In this document: piece by piece, positions 12,346 through 23,800 of the stretch
Position numbering within the stretch: position 1 is the first letter of the stretch
How the letters are laid out: each line of letters starts with the position of its first letter
Translations under genes and position numbers: made by a program
Notes under the pieces: generated by a model
Seen by the model: the letters and a program-made list of their open reading frames with translations, nothing else
What the model was told of the DNA's origin: nothing
The model's database searches: none
NCBI RefSeq assembly: GCF_918797505.1
Contig: NC_092795.1
Span: 21,439,131-21,503,130 of the forward strand
Direction of reading: 5' to 3'
Origin: Bemisia tabaci
Lineage: Eukaryota; Arthropoda; Insecta; Hemiptera; Aleyrodidae
DNA length: 64,000 nt

Positions 12346-13592
12346 TTGTCAAAGTGTGCGGTGAGCCCTCGCAGTTCTGACGCACGAAAGGGGCGGCCAC
12401 CTGCCGATAAGAGATTATAGGGTGAAGCTGTGTTTTATTGCTCTCGAAGATGCGCTTTCAAGTGCCTTGCGCGGCTTCTGTGTTACTTCCTCATAATTAT
12501 CGTATGCCAAATGCTCGCCAGTATTCGTTCACCTCATTGGATGGAGGAGGAAATTCGGCGTTTGGGTGGATCTAACTTTTTTCTGGGACGATCAAAATCA
12601 TTACGCCTTTCTTATAACGGTAAATCACCAGGTGAGAGTAATTTTAATTCGAGTTTTTAAGTTGTTCTCGAAGACGTGTTCAGTCCGGAATAATTCGCTT
12701 TCTTGTCGTTATATTTTTGAAGTATCATCTCCCTCTTTCTCGGTAGATCTAACGGTCCTGCAGTTGCCTCTTGCTTACTGAAACAAATCAAACGCATTAT
12801 TTCAAGAAACCAGTTTTCCTTGATAGTGTTCAATTGCGCTGAGGGGAATACACTTGTCACAGCTTGGTTCATTTTGCCGAGTAAAATGTTTGGCAGTAAC
12901 AGTTGAAGTTCCCTTGTTGCGATGAAAGTGTTCAGCTGTGGCAACTAATTAATTTCAATGAGTTGTTACAAAAATAGGTTTTTCATCGTGATAAATGAAA
13001 ATTTCGGTCGTCACAACGAACAGTTCATCTCGGTAAAGGAACCCTCGTTGATCGGACTTCAATTTTACGAGACTTATAAAGCGCTTCTGACGAAAATTAT
13101 TCCCAGCGCAACCAGTAGCTGCCAAATAAAGCTGTTTGCCTGTGATAAATCCAATTTGTTTGATGCATAAGGTCGCTTTCTTAGAGAGGAGTATGTACCA
13201 GATAAAAAAACGGAATACTCACTGACCCAGTCTCACTCATCAGGTCGCCAGTCGTCTGAGCCATCCCATTTCCGCTGGATCACACTATTATTCTATTTTG
13301 CGTCGAAGGAGAAGAGTATGTATGTGGAAAAATGGACTCTCAAAATTTCGAGTATAGTAAGAGTGTAACATCGCTTTGCTGTCTCGGGAAAGTTGCATTT
13401 TTTACCTCCTCCAAGCGTGGAAATATTCAAAAATCAGATTTTTTAATGGCATATTCATATTGTTCTTGAAACCTCTTGAGTAAGAATCTATAGCTTTTAC
13501 CCAATGTTTTCGTGTGTTTATGTTGTCAATCGTAGCAGGAGAGCGTTAACTTTCCACACGGCGCCAATGATAAGCAGCTTCTAATCGTCACT
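12346..13592. other. No feature recognised
   Basis: Short frames only (up to 95 codons), with no family resemblance seen. Confidence 0.45.
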
Positions 13593-13937
13593 CAGTGGAT
13601 CGAACCAATAGAAGAGGTCGGACATGAAATTTTTGTTTGAAATTTCACACTTTGATGTTCATTGCGTCAAAAATTCAATTTCAAGGAGAGTTTCTGATAG
13701 AAAATTTCACGAAAAGAACAATGAAACCACTTTTGGACCTTTTTGTTTCATATTTTTAAAAATATTAACTTTCATAGTTTCCAGATTTCGTCCGATCTCT
13801 CCTATTGACTCGGCCCAGTGTGCGTCGCTCCTCTGACGTCCTCTACCTCTGGCGTATCTCAATTTCCACGTGAGTCTTGTGCTCCTTATAACTGTATGCT
13901 TTACAGGGTTCATGTGGAATTGGGGCTACGCCGCTAC
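13593..13937. repeat. Copy of the GTGGATCGA repeat plus adjoining 80-bp palindrome
   Basis: Inverted ends are CAGTGGATCGAACCAATAG at 13593 and its diverged complement ending near 13820. The companion palindrome starts at about 13852 (GGCGTATCTCAATTTCCAC) and closes near 13937. This is the same pairing as at 27766-28318. Confidence 0.55.
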
Positions 13938-14429
13938 GCCCTTACTTTACAGGAGCAACGCATTGTTGACGTGAGAACGGAATCACGACGTGGCAACAGG
14001 GCTCGTTACAGAGAGCATGGAGTATTATTCAAGGCCCAGATTACACAGGCAATGCTATGACCCAAGTGTGTGAGCCGTAATAGCATATGATCAAACCGGT
14101 TTCCGCTGCTCTTCGCGGGTCGCTCTCGTCGTTACGTTCACCCGGAGAGCGGCATCAGGTCGGTCCCCACGTTGCTTTGCGGGTAGCGCTCATTCCAGCA
14201 CGTGCTGATTGGTCCCAGCAATTACGGACGGAAGCAGGATCTGGATCCGGATTCGATCCGTTACGTTTTCTTTCCTACTTTTGCCAAGATTCAAGGCCAA
14301 ATAGCTCAGGAAACTCATTCGTACATTTCTCAAGAAAGAAGGCCTTTGATAGAATTTTGCCGCTACCGCAAAAAGCAACCCATGCATGATGAACAAAATT
14401 TTGCTAAATTTCAGAATTTCCTGAAGGAG

Positions 14430-14785
14430 GAGAATTGAGGGCGAATTCGTGCGCCCTATCTCATAAAGCCCAATTCACACGATTCAACTTTTCATCCGAA
14501 AAAAAAAAAAAAAGATTCAATTGATTCAAAAAATTGATGCCTGCGTGATATCGTCAAACGAAATTCGAGTAACTCCATCAGCTTCCGGTTTGGAAGGAAG
14601 AGAACTGAGAGAGGAATTCATGCGCTCCTAATTTCATGAAGCCCAACTCTCCCGGTTCAAATTTTCATCCGGAAAAAAAAAAGAAAAAAAAGAAAATTGA
14701 CTCGATTGATTTAAAATTGATGCCTGCGTGATATCGTCAAACGGAATTCGAGTATCTCCATCAACTTCCGGTTTGTGAAAATGCA
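14430..14785. repeat. Two-unit tandem repeat, 183-bp period
   Basis: GATGCCTGCGTGATATCGTC occurs at 14536 and 14719. Each unit also has GCGCYC, CATCCGRAAAAAAAA and a closing CATCARCTTCCGGTTTG. Confidence 0.8.
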
Positions 14786-16613
14786 GCTTCGGCCGATGTC
14801 GGTGGGAAATTTTTTTTCAACTTTCTGAACAAGTTGAACGAATAGTTGAAGGTGACGTCATATGCAACTCTTTTCAACTTTTCATCCGATGGTTGGTTCG
14901 ATGTTCATAGAAAATACTAGAAAATGTCAACGAACGCACTTGGATCAAAATTCCTACTGAAAGGAGCTGTTACTGAAAACCCATCACAAAGGAATTTTTA
15001 TTTGAGTTGTTTCCTTGCACCATGGGTTGTCCTGAAAAAAGTTCTTGGTCGATCCAAAATGAGATCTCTCGCGTGGAAGATTCATCGAATGTCCTCTTTT
15101 ATCCAAAATGTAATTCCTCTAAAATAACCAACGGATTTTTCCTTAAATGCTTTTTGCTTCGAGCTCCGTCGTAAAATTTGAAATCTGCAGAATTGACACA
15201 GCCTTCACGCACGAGTCAGCTCTGATAACTGAGCCCCAAACATCAAATACGAAAGAGAGTTATCAAAACGTATATGTCGTATGTGAAGAAATTCCGCCGC
15301 CCGATTCTTAGGCACCATCAGCGCGGCATGCCACCGATCAAACAGTAATTTCATCCCCCACGCATTATCCATCGGGGAAGTAAATAATAATCGCGAGGGT
15401 AAATTCTGCGAAGGATATGATTCGAGGACGAGCACAATGAGATTTTCACTCTCTCCGGATCCCCGTAGGGCATCTCCCGACTTTCGCGAAATACTCTCAT
15501 TCCGGATAATTCCTCTGTCAACCGAGTTAAACTGCAGATAAACTCCTCTCAAATTCCATCTCCTCCTTTTTTTCGCTCGGTTCCGCTCCCTGCCCCTTAT
15601 TTACTAACTTGTTTACTTTTCATCCCGATACCGAGGGGGGTTAGGGGATGCCCTCCACCCATCTCTCTCGGACCCCCGTAAGTCGATGCAAATGGAATCT
15701 TGATCTGTTTGTGTTTGTCTAAAGAGGACTTTTTTCCTCGTGAGGTATGATCATCAGTTTCCGAGCTGATATCGGGAGCTGTCTAGTCGCAGCCACTGTT
15801 TGAGCTGCCAGATTGATTATCTCAGGAAGTTTTGAGACATTTTTTGGCTTATTTTAATTTGATCCATGACAACCGAAGTTTTCAATTTTTTTTTATAATG
15901 CCCAATTAAGTTACATAAATCGAAGAATACTCGCCATGGATAATTCATTCAAACAGTATCGATTTTTCTTCTGCATTTTTTAGATAATGCCAGGGAATGC
16001 ATACTAGTCTAGTAGGTTTAGGTTTAAGTTTTTTTTTTTTTTCGCTGCTTATTGTTGGATAATGTCAGATGAGGCATATTAGTTCAGTCAAGAGGACATA
16101 TTTATGCTAAAAGGAACTGGAGACGTGTGGTAAAGGAAGCTGCATGAGAAACAATGTAAAACTGGGCGTAATTGCTTTTGGGAAAATGAAAAAGTTGGAT
16201 TTGACATGCAGTCATAAGGAATTGAGCACCAAAATATACAATTTCATGAGACTTGGGCATGTGACAAGAACGTTGTGGACAGGGCTCATGAGTTCAAAAA
16301 CTCCCGACACCGAGATCCTCGTCCTTATTCGTCGACGCTGACGTCACTGACGCTTTATAATTCCCACTCATTCTTACAGCACCCAACTAACGAGCACACT
16401 CCTTTTTTCCCAACCTGTTTCTCGTTCCTTTTAGTATAAATACGTCCAAGTTAGGTTTAAGTTAATCTGGTTAGGTTTGGGTGCTTTCCTTTAGATTAAA
16501 AGTTCGACATTTTCGTCTCGTTCAAACGACTAAAAATCCAAGTTTTCAATTCTTTGGCCAAGTACAAATATTAACCGTTGAAAATCAAGCATAGCAGTAA
16601 TTTGATCAGCATG
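14786..16613. other. No feature recognised
   Basis: Contains a 115-codon minus frame (15205-15552) of random character and a T run near 16029. Confidence 0.45.
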
Positions 16614-16824
16614 CACTGAAAAAAATGGTATGCAGTTTTAAAACTTAGGATGTCAAAAAAGTTTCTGATGATCCTGAGATGCTACCTTAATTTCCCACGC
16701 AGTTGAATTTGCATTCATAGGATGTTAGGTTAACTGTGAGGACAGTAAAGGCTGCATCTTGGGATCACCAGACACATTTTTGACGCATCCTAGGTACTAA
16801 AACAGCATATTATTTTTTTCAGTA
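16614..16824. mobile_element. CACTG-ended palindromic MITE, second subfamily (2-bp TSD TG)
   Basis: Ends CACTGAAAAAAATGGTATGC and its diverged complement ending CAGTA. Both arms carry a GGATG/CATCC-containing inverted stretch. Flanked by TG at 16612-16613 and 16825-16826. Apart from its ends it shares little with the CACTGG copies. Confidence 0.75.
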
Positions 16825-17188
16825 TGTGTTTCTCAAACTTGATCTAACATGCTGAACAAATGTAACTATCAACACGTCGCCCTCCCATCACTATCAATCG
16901 AAAATGACTGTCCATCCCCGAAAATAATTTTTACCCACAGGAAAAACAGTGAACGTCGGTGCGTTCCCTTTGCTCCTATCAGACTTGAATTTGAAAGTTG
17001 ATAGTGAGCCTACTCGGGCGCCGTTGATATGACAACGCAGGGCGTCTTTTTGCACCGGGACCGGCCCCGTCTATGCCCGTGCTCTGTGATTACACGCAAC
17101 TTCATTACAAAACCCTCCGAGTCAACAAAATTCGACGTGGAATGTATCTCTTTCTACGTCTTCTTTTTTCTCGCGTCCCTTCCCAATT

Positions 17189-17214
17189 GCGGGGCGGGCG
17201 GGGGGGGGGGGGGG
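17189..17214. repeat. G-rich run
   Basis: GGGGCGGGCGGGG followed by an unbroken G run; could form a G-quadruplex. Similar runs at about 35855-35869 and 36054-36068 (G), and 51692-51704 (C). Confidence 0.6.
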
Positions 17215-17338
17215 CAGTAAACGAGTGTGCTTGTATCAAGTCGTCCCGGGTCGAGGCGCCAGCATAGGAAGTTTAAATAAAAAGAGATTGAATGCAAGCT
17301 TCCGATCTTTTCCCTGGCTTCTTTTCTCGTTATTTTGT

Positions 17339-17658
17339 ACTTGTATGGCCTAGACAAGAATTCTAGGCACAAACCGAAAAATGTCTGGGAATTTTTCAAA
17401 GTCAGGGAAAACCGGGAAATGTCAGGGAAAATGTCGAGTATGACGAAAATGTCAGGGAAAATTTGTTAAATCACCTGCATTTGCTTTCTAGAATGGGTTT
17501 GAGATTTCGAACAACAAATTTTACCTGAAAACTATTTTCAATTATGCCTTCCCAACCATCCGTTAAATCTTCAATTGCCAGGGAATTCCACCAAAATATG
17601 TCAGGGAAATCAGGGAAATGTCAGGGAATTTCATTTTCTAAATTCTGTGGCAATCCTG
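17339..17658. repeat. Decayed element with GTCAGGGAAA iterations
   Basis: Many copies of TGTCAGGGAAA lie between about 17390 and 17630. The right end GGCAATCCTG resembles the CAGG-type ends of the family above; the left end near 17339 is poor. No duplication found. A short relative is seen near 57560. Confidence 0.5.
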
Positions 17659-18518
17659 TAATTGCCGCTGCCCTTTAAAAAGTGGCGAATCTCCGGAAGC
17701 ATACATTCTCACCTTATTTCGTCAGGATTAGTGGTGGTGTCCATATGTGCCAATGTGTCGTCTCTTCGACCCTTCTTTCGTCTCTCGTCCGAATTATTAC
17801 AAAAAAGCTCGAGATCGCAAATCTTTTTTATTGTTCGAAGGGACAATTTTCTCAGAAGTCTGGCAACGCAATTCTGAATCACACCTTCCCTCTAATTACT
17901 CATTGTTTTGTCGTGCTGCAAATCTGGACCCCTCCGCCCAGTCAGTCGCCTGGCTCAGCTCCTGCAATGCTGCCGCGGTCAACGGTATCGCGCATCCGCC
18001 GTCATTCCCGCGTTGATCTCTATGTCATCCGACTGGTAGTGAAAACAGTTACCATTGTTGTCAAATGCACCGAGTTCAAGAAGAGAGAATTTTATCGGGT
18101 CAAAAAAATTCCAATAACTCATCGCCACCTTCCGGCCAAAGTATCACAAGCTCCATGCGACGTTTAAAAATTCCCACCTCCATTTTATTATTTTTACCGA
18201 GAAATTTTTCGACGAGGCTGTTCAAAAATTTCACGGAATTTTTTTCATCCTGCCGATATAATTCAGTGACATTTTCAAACAGATTCGACCAACAATTTCT
18301 CTATACAAAATAAAATTGCGGCGGAATTTTTTAATTGTCGCATGCTTGTAATACTTTCGCCGAAAGGTGGCGACACCGAAAGTTTCTCGACTTTGAATCG
18401 ACTAATTTAAATACAATCAATGAAAGTCAATACCTCATCCACAAGTTTGTTTGTTTGTTTGTTTGTTTTTTTGAAATGTCTAAGGTCTCTGGCGTTTTCC
18501 CATAAACATTGATACAAA

Positions 18519-18786
18519 ATTGAATCAGTGAGAACGAAAACACACCAACTTGGAAAAATGAAAATAGTCAAGACACACACAAAACTGCACAGTAGATGAA
18601 GAAATTAGTCTATGAAAAAGATTTTTGGTGCCGAAAGACAAGCACTCACGGACATTTTAAAGGTCCAAGTTGGAACAGAGGCACTAACTTCAATAACCTT
18701 TATAAAAATTGACCGTCTTTAATGAAAGTTGCGCATTGTCGAATTAACGAGTTGGTATGTGTTTTCGATCTCACTGATTCGATTAT
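18519..18786. repeat. Element with inverted ends
   Basis: AATTGAATCAGTGAGAACGA near 18519 and its diverged complement ending near 18786 share GAAAACACACCAACT. The interior is not palindromic. Probably a small DNA element. Confidence 0.5.
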
Positions 18787-18899
18787 GTCTTCCGCTGTTT
18801 AGAATCTTATCCTGCCTAGTGATTTATTATTATGACGAAATGCACTGACCCTAACTTTAAGGCCGCATTTATTTTCGAAGTCGTACTTTGCTGAGCTTT

Positions 18900-19215
18900 T
18901 GTGAACGATGAGCTTAGGAGAGCGGAACGTGAGTCAAAGTGGCGCGGATCGTCGATCGTCGAAGCGGGCCGCCGGAAACGGGGCACTCCGCCCCGGAAGC
19001 GGGGAGTCTTATCTAGCGATTATCCCGAGAGCTTAACAGCCGTAAGCGTAAGTGCAGCGCGTCGAAAGTCGAGCAAAGCTCTTAAAAGTTGGGCCCACGC
19101 GGAAATCGCGAGTGTTCTGTCAAGTGTCGTCTTAATTAGGTTTCCCGCCGTTCAACTACTCCCGAGCGCCGATGCCGTTTTAGTCATAAAATCCGAGCGA
19201 TATCGAATCGGGAAG
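18900..19215. other. GC/CpG-rich islet
   Basis: Markedly richer in CG dinucleotides than its surroundings, with an open + frame of 105 codons. The frame has low-complexity basic composition and no recognisable domain. Could be a promoter or first exon; no splice-linked exons were found. Confidence 0.3.
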
Positions 19216-21509
19216 TAACTATGGTAATATGTACAGGATATCGCAGGTCATTTTCAATCTTCGCAGATGAAAGATGAAGGTGAAGTCTTTTACGATCTCT
19301 TGTCAACCAGGAGCGGGGTATTTGAAACGATGCTCTTACTAAAATGCTCTTTATGAGCCCTAGCTGGCATGTATTTACTAAACTATTACCTGAAAAAGAC
19401 CCGAAAAAGGAGGATATTGTGAATTGATAAAAGCTAAAATGGCAGAATATGCAGTTTAAAGCGCGGTTAACTTCAATTCATTCATGTCTTGAATCTCACA
19501 TAGTTTCATCTCTTGATGAAACTTGTTTATTCTGTTTTAAAACCCATGTTTTGCGTTTTATGTGGGAAAATTCCTTTCATTTAGACTTTATATAGTCCAG
19601 ATTAGTAACAAGTAGGCAAGGTGGTATGATTTAACCGCCAAAAGCTAGCAGCAACTCTGCTCTCACCCAAAGTTATCGCCATTTTATAATTTAGTAACAA
19701 GCTGCCATGCAGGATGGGGTCCCTAGTTCCAATGCTCATGATCTCTGTATACAGGCACGTACTGTAAATTCTACCAAACGTCAAATGTGTAAAAGATGTT
19801 CACTTTGGCGAAATAATCATTTCGCATTTGACATCATTTTACACGGGATTTTTCAGGTTGATGAATGCAAGGACTATTAGGCCCTCATTTCGCAATTCGG
19901 AAATTGCAATTACTGGCTGAGTTTAGAAAGAACGTATGTATCATTCGTTTCCCAATGCGCAAAAGTGTTTTTACCCATGACCCAGAAATTGTTGTTCCTA
20001 ATTGCGAAATCAATTTCGTTCGGAACATCGCTTTTAACTTATTTTGTGATGTTGGTCTTCCATCAGCGACATCATTTTGATGGAACACAATCCAAGTACT
20101 TAGTGTTCAAAACAGTTCAAGTCAGCGTTTTACGCGTACACTGTCACGTGACCCTAGAAATCCCTCGACCAATCAGCTAGTGTTCCACCAAAATGTCTTC
20201 GCAGAATGAGTCACGATGTCACGGTCCGCGGCAGACTGACCGGTCATCGTGAGTTGCGTAGTAATGTGCGCCTTTGGGCACGGGGCTAGGCCTCACGCAG
20301 CCCACGCTACGAACGACTCGACTCGCCCAACGCAGCTGCACGCCTAGACCAATTAAAACTCGATATTGTCCAATAATCTTCGCAGGACGGCACGCTATTT
20401 ATCGAATTTCGAGTCTCGATCTAACGTCGGGGGAAATCGATTTCGCGATGGTATAAAATTCGCAACGCTGTGCTTGGCAGCGCGAATCGTGAGGTGAACC
20501 GTGATCGCCACCCCACATCGGGTGGGAGTTTGGAGAGTGAAAGATGTAGCTTTGACAGCATAGATCGTTGCATAATGGTACGTACCAGGGGGGCCTCCCT
20601 TGGTCGGTACGTGGTCCGAACCTCGACGGGCGAAGAGCGCCCTCAGAAGGCAGGCTTTTTGGCGAGAGGAAACCTAGATCATATAGTTTGAGAAGATGAT
20701 ATAATCATCTGGAGGTTATTACTTGCTAGTGGACGAAAAATAATTGAAATTGGCTCGATAGATCTCTTTTAATAACTTGACAAGACATAAAATGTTAGAC
20801 GCCAGAGACAATGGTGGAAGGTGGAAACAAATATATTTGTTTTGATTGGCCCAAAAAAAGAAAGAAAAAAGAAAGAAAAAATGTTCACACATAAAATACA
20901 GCAAAATAACAAGCCGCAAGTACGCTATTTTATGACGCTAATAGAGTTGAAAGAAAAGCAGATCAAGTGTAGAAAAAGATTTTCCGTAACTAGACATTTT
21001 TGTATGTACCTACATTAAAATGCCCCCTAACTTATACACGTCTTTTCATTTTTTTAAAGAAAAGAATCTATGGTTATTTTTGTAGGAATTTGTTACACAA
21101 CATTTTTGAATGTAGCAAAAAATTAATCAAATAAGCTTGCGGGTACAATAACGATCCTTCTTATGCGTGCATTTTCCTATATTTTTCAAGGCATTCTTGT
21201 AGCCTTCCTTTCAAGTTTTCTAGGAACATCCGATGAAACTACTTCAGCTCCTTGGAAAGTCCTTGATTTTACTTTTAAGAAGCTGACATATGCCGGAGAC
21301 AATATATTTTAATAATAACCTCTCACTGCTGTCTTTCCTCCTGTGGAAAAGTTACTATCGGAAAGTCATCGCTCAGATTCGCTTAAAAATGACGTTAAAT
21401 GAATAAAGTGTTGAGCAATTGGTTTAACACACCGAAACTAATTTGCACAAACTCGCCCAGCAAAACGTTTACTTCGATATTCATCAGTCATCATTTGGAA
21501 AATATTATG
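19216..21509. other. No gene or defined repeat recognised
   Basis: Mixed composition. A small imperfect hairpin lies at about 19785-19850 and a CpG-richer part at 20215-20690. Confidence 0.4.
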
Positions 21510-21736
21510 CACTGGAAAAAAAACACATTGGATCTAGAGTCCAGACTCTTGAAAACATTGACAAGAAAAAGGACTCTTGATTCAATCAGATTTAAGCTTA
21601 AATCAAAAGGAAATCCGCTCAAATTAAGAGGCTTGGTTCTTGATTTCAGATAAAATCTGATTGAATCAAGAGTATTATTTCTTGTCGATGTTTCTAAGAG
21701 TCTGGACTCTAGATCCAATGTGTTTTTTTTCCAGTG
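21510..21736. mobile_element. CACTGG palindromic MITE, copy 2 (2-bp TSD TG)
   Basis: Same family as 9219-9447, with the asymmetric centre reversed. Ends are CACTGGAAAAAA and TTTTTTCCAGTG, flanked by TG at 21508-21509 and 21737-21738. It lies 542 bp from copy 3 in opposite orientation, so the two could also pair with each other. Confidence 0.85.
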
Positions 21737-21914
21737 TGCTCACCAAGTTGCTCATCAACCAACATTCAGATGAAAAATAGTATTCACCTCCGAGTTTAAC
21801 CTCGGCCTCACGCGATTCCATCGCCTACATTCTTAGTGCAGGGTCTCTAAAATATATTATCTCTGCATATGCTATGTCAGTTGTCTGGTGAGTGATGCAC
21901 GGTGATGGAGCGGA

Positions 21915-22180
21915 ACGATGAGCATATCCTGGATGGCGCATGCGCGTCCCGGGCCCGGGTTATCACTTTCTCCGATACGGGGGCCGCGGCCGCTCCAGGC
22001 TCGTGTGTGAAATTGCAGCGACAATGGGCCGAGAGACGCGCGACGGTCGTGCTTGCTCATGGGCGGAGGCCAAACAGGCCACGTCTCATTCATGAGCCGA
22101 CGAAATGTGGTCACCGTGCCACCAGCCTCCAAGCTCTAGGTGTCTGTCTCCACGAGTTCACGACAGACGACCAGCGCGGT
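21915..22180. other. GC/CpG-rich islet with NRF1-like palindrome
   Basis: Contains GCGCATGCGC (21936-21945), which matches the NRF1/EWG binding consensus, then CCCGGGCCCGGG and GGCCGCGGCCGC. A possible promoter core for an unseen gene. No coding exon was recognised nearby. Confidence 0.35.
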
Positions 22181-22250
22181 GTTTAAGTGATCCGCCACGC
22201 ATTTAAACAAAAGGAGCTTATCTCCATCGAAAAAGATTGAAAGGGCATAT

Positions 22251-22565
22251 CGACGGCCTAAAGCAAAACTACGTATCTCACTGCAAAAAAAACACATTGG
22301 ATCTAGAGACCAGACTCTTAAAAACATCGACAAGAAAAAATACTCTTGATTCAATCAGATTTAAGCTGAAATCAAGAACCAAGCCTCCTAATTTGAGCGG
22401 ATTTCCTTTTGATTTAAGCTTAAATCTGATTGAATCAAGAGTCCTTTTTCTTGTCAATGTTTTCAAGAGTCTGGACTCTAGATCCAATGTGTTTTTTTTT
22501 TCCAGTGCTCCGTTCGTGACATCGCCGACTTCTCTTCATACCTTATTTTTTCTTCGAAAAATTTG
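22251..22565. mobile_element. CGACGG-ended element split by a CACTGG MITE
   Basis: 22251-22278 begins CGACGGCCTAAAGCAAAACT. After the MITE (22279-22507) and one CT copy the family sequence resumes (CTCCGTTCGTGACATCG, CTTCATACCTTA) until about 22565, where it runs into unrelated repeat. Compare 40623 onward. Confidence 0.6.
22279..22507. mobile_element. CACTGG palindromic MITE, copy 3 (2-bp TSD CT)
   Basis: Same family. It is flanked by CT at 22277-22278 and 22508-22509. It sits inside an element of the CGACGG family: removing it and one CT restores ACGTATCTCCGTT, which is found uninterrupted at about 40645. This confirms both the element boundaries and the 2-bp duplication. Confidence 0.9.
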
Positions 22566-22699
22566 AAAGAAAAATAATCATAACTTTCTCTAAAAATAGT
22601 GCTTTTTCGAGACGCATTTGGCAACATTCGCATGTACTTACGACTGACTTTCCTCAATAAGCGCTTTGCTGTGAATGTCTTTTAATTTATTGAGAATGT

Positions 22700-23800
22700 C
22701 TCAAATGTAAGGGATAGGTCCTCAGGATACGCATGAACATTCAGAATACAGCCAACCGTTGGATACAACTTAATTAACTTCGGTGTGGGGTTGGTGGCAT
22801 TGCCAAATTTGAGGGCGAATTAGTAGTAATTTTGTTTTCAGGCGACGCGGCGCTCCAATGACAAGCTGTATGCATCACCGTCATCGTTATTTCGCAGCTG
22901 GGGAGGATATGTAGTTTAGAGATGACAGCTATGCTTTTGTGCTACCAAAGAAAAACGTCGTATGAACTTTCTACTGTTGCCAAATGTGTGTTGCAAAAAC
23001 ACAGATTTTTTAATATATTTGAATATTTGCCTCTCAATTTTTCAGTGAGGGTTTGTTCGCAAGTTTATCCAAATCAGATGAAACTTTCAAAGAAAAATAT
23101 TTATAATTTTCCTTCATAATAGTAATGTTTTTCGGAACATTTGGCAACCCTCGTATGTACATACTACTTTTCCCCCAGCATGACTATGCGTGTCTTTCAA
23201 TGTATTGATAGTGCTCCGAAGATAAGTAATAGGCCCCAAGGATACGTAAAACATCTAGAACACAGTCAATCGTCGGATACAACTTAATTAACTTCGGTGT
23301 AGTGTTGGGTGCCATCGCCAAATTGGAAGGCGAACCAATGGCAATATTGTTTTCAAGCGACGCGGCTAACCATGCAATTTTTTTTATTCAAACCTGTCTC
23401 CACATCCAAAACAGTTTCTCATCCTCACTTCTCAAGACAAAAAGTCACTTTTCTCTTAAAAATAGTGGTTTTTCGAGACGCATTTGGCAACATTCGCACT
23501 TACAACTGACTTTCCTTAATAATGCGCTTTGCTGTGAATGTCTTTCAATTTATTGATAATGTCTCAAATGTAAGGGATAGGTCCTCACGCATAAACATTC
23601 AGAATACAGCCAATCGTTGGATACAACTTAATTAACTTCGGTGTAGTGTTGGGTGGCATCACCAAATTGGAAGGCGAGCCAATGGCTATATTGTTTTCAA
23701 GCGACGCGGCTAGCCATGCAATTTTTTTTTTATTCAAACCCGTCTCCACATCCAAAACAGTTTCTCATCCTCACTTTTCCAAGACAAGAAAATCCTATCT
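22700..23800. repeat. Tandem/segmental duplication, 340-bp unit
   Basis: ATACAACTTAATTAACTTCG occurs near 22764, 23278 and 23618. The last two units (23278-23450 and 23618-23790) are nearly identical and share CAAATTGGAAGGCGA, ACGCGGCTA and CATCCAAAACAGTTTCTCATC. Stretches between units (TTTGGCAACATTCGCA) resemble the inner part of the CTGCCGTGC family. Confidence 0.75.

Noticed and set aside
16440..16485. Insect telomeric TTAGG repeats
   Set aside because: Only scattered GTTAGGTTT-like words occur, not a tandem array.
17682..18167. A 161-codon + frame as a gene
   Set aside because: No recognisable domain, overlapping frames in other phases, and a start adjacent to a decayed repeat.
21399..22566. 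Repeated LDLESRLLKT-type peptides suggesting a protein family
   Set aside because: These are translations of the CACTGG palindromes; the same peptides appear on both strands because the DNA is self-complementary.
22700..23800. A CRISPR-like or regulatory array of direct repeats
   Set aside because: Units are about 340 bp with diverged interiors and lie in a eukaryotic context; this is ordinary tandem duplication.
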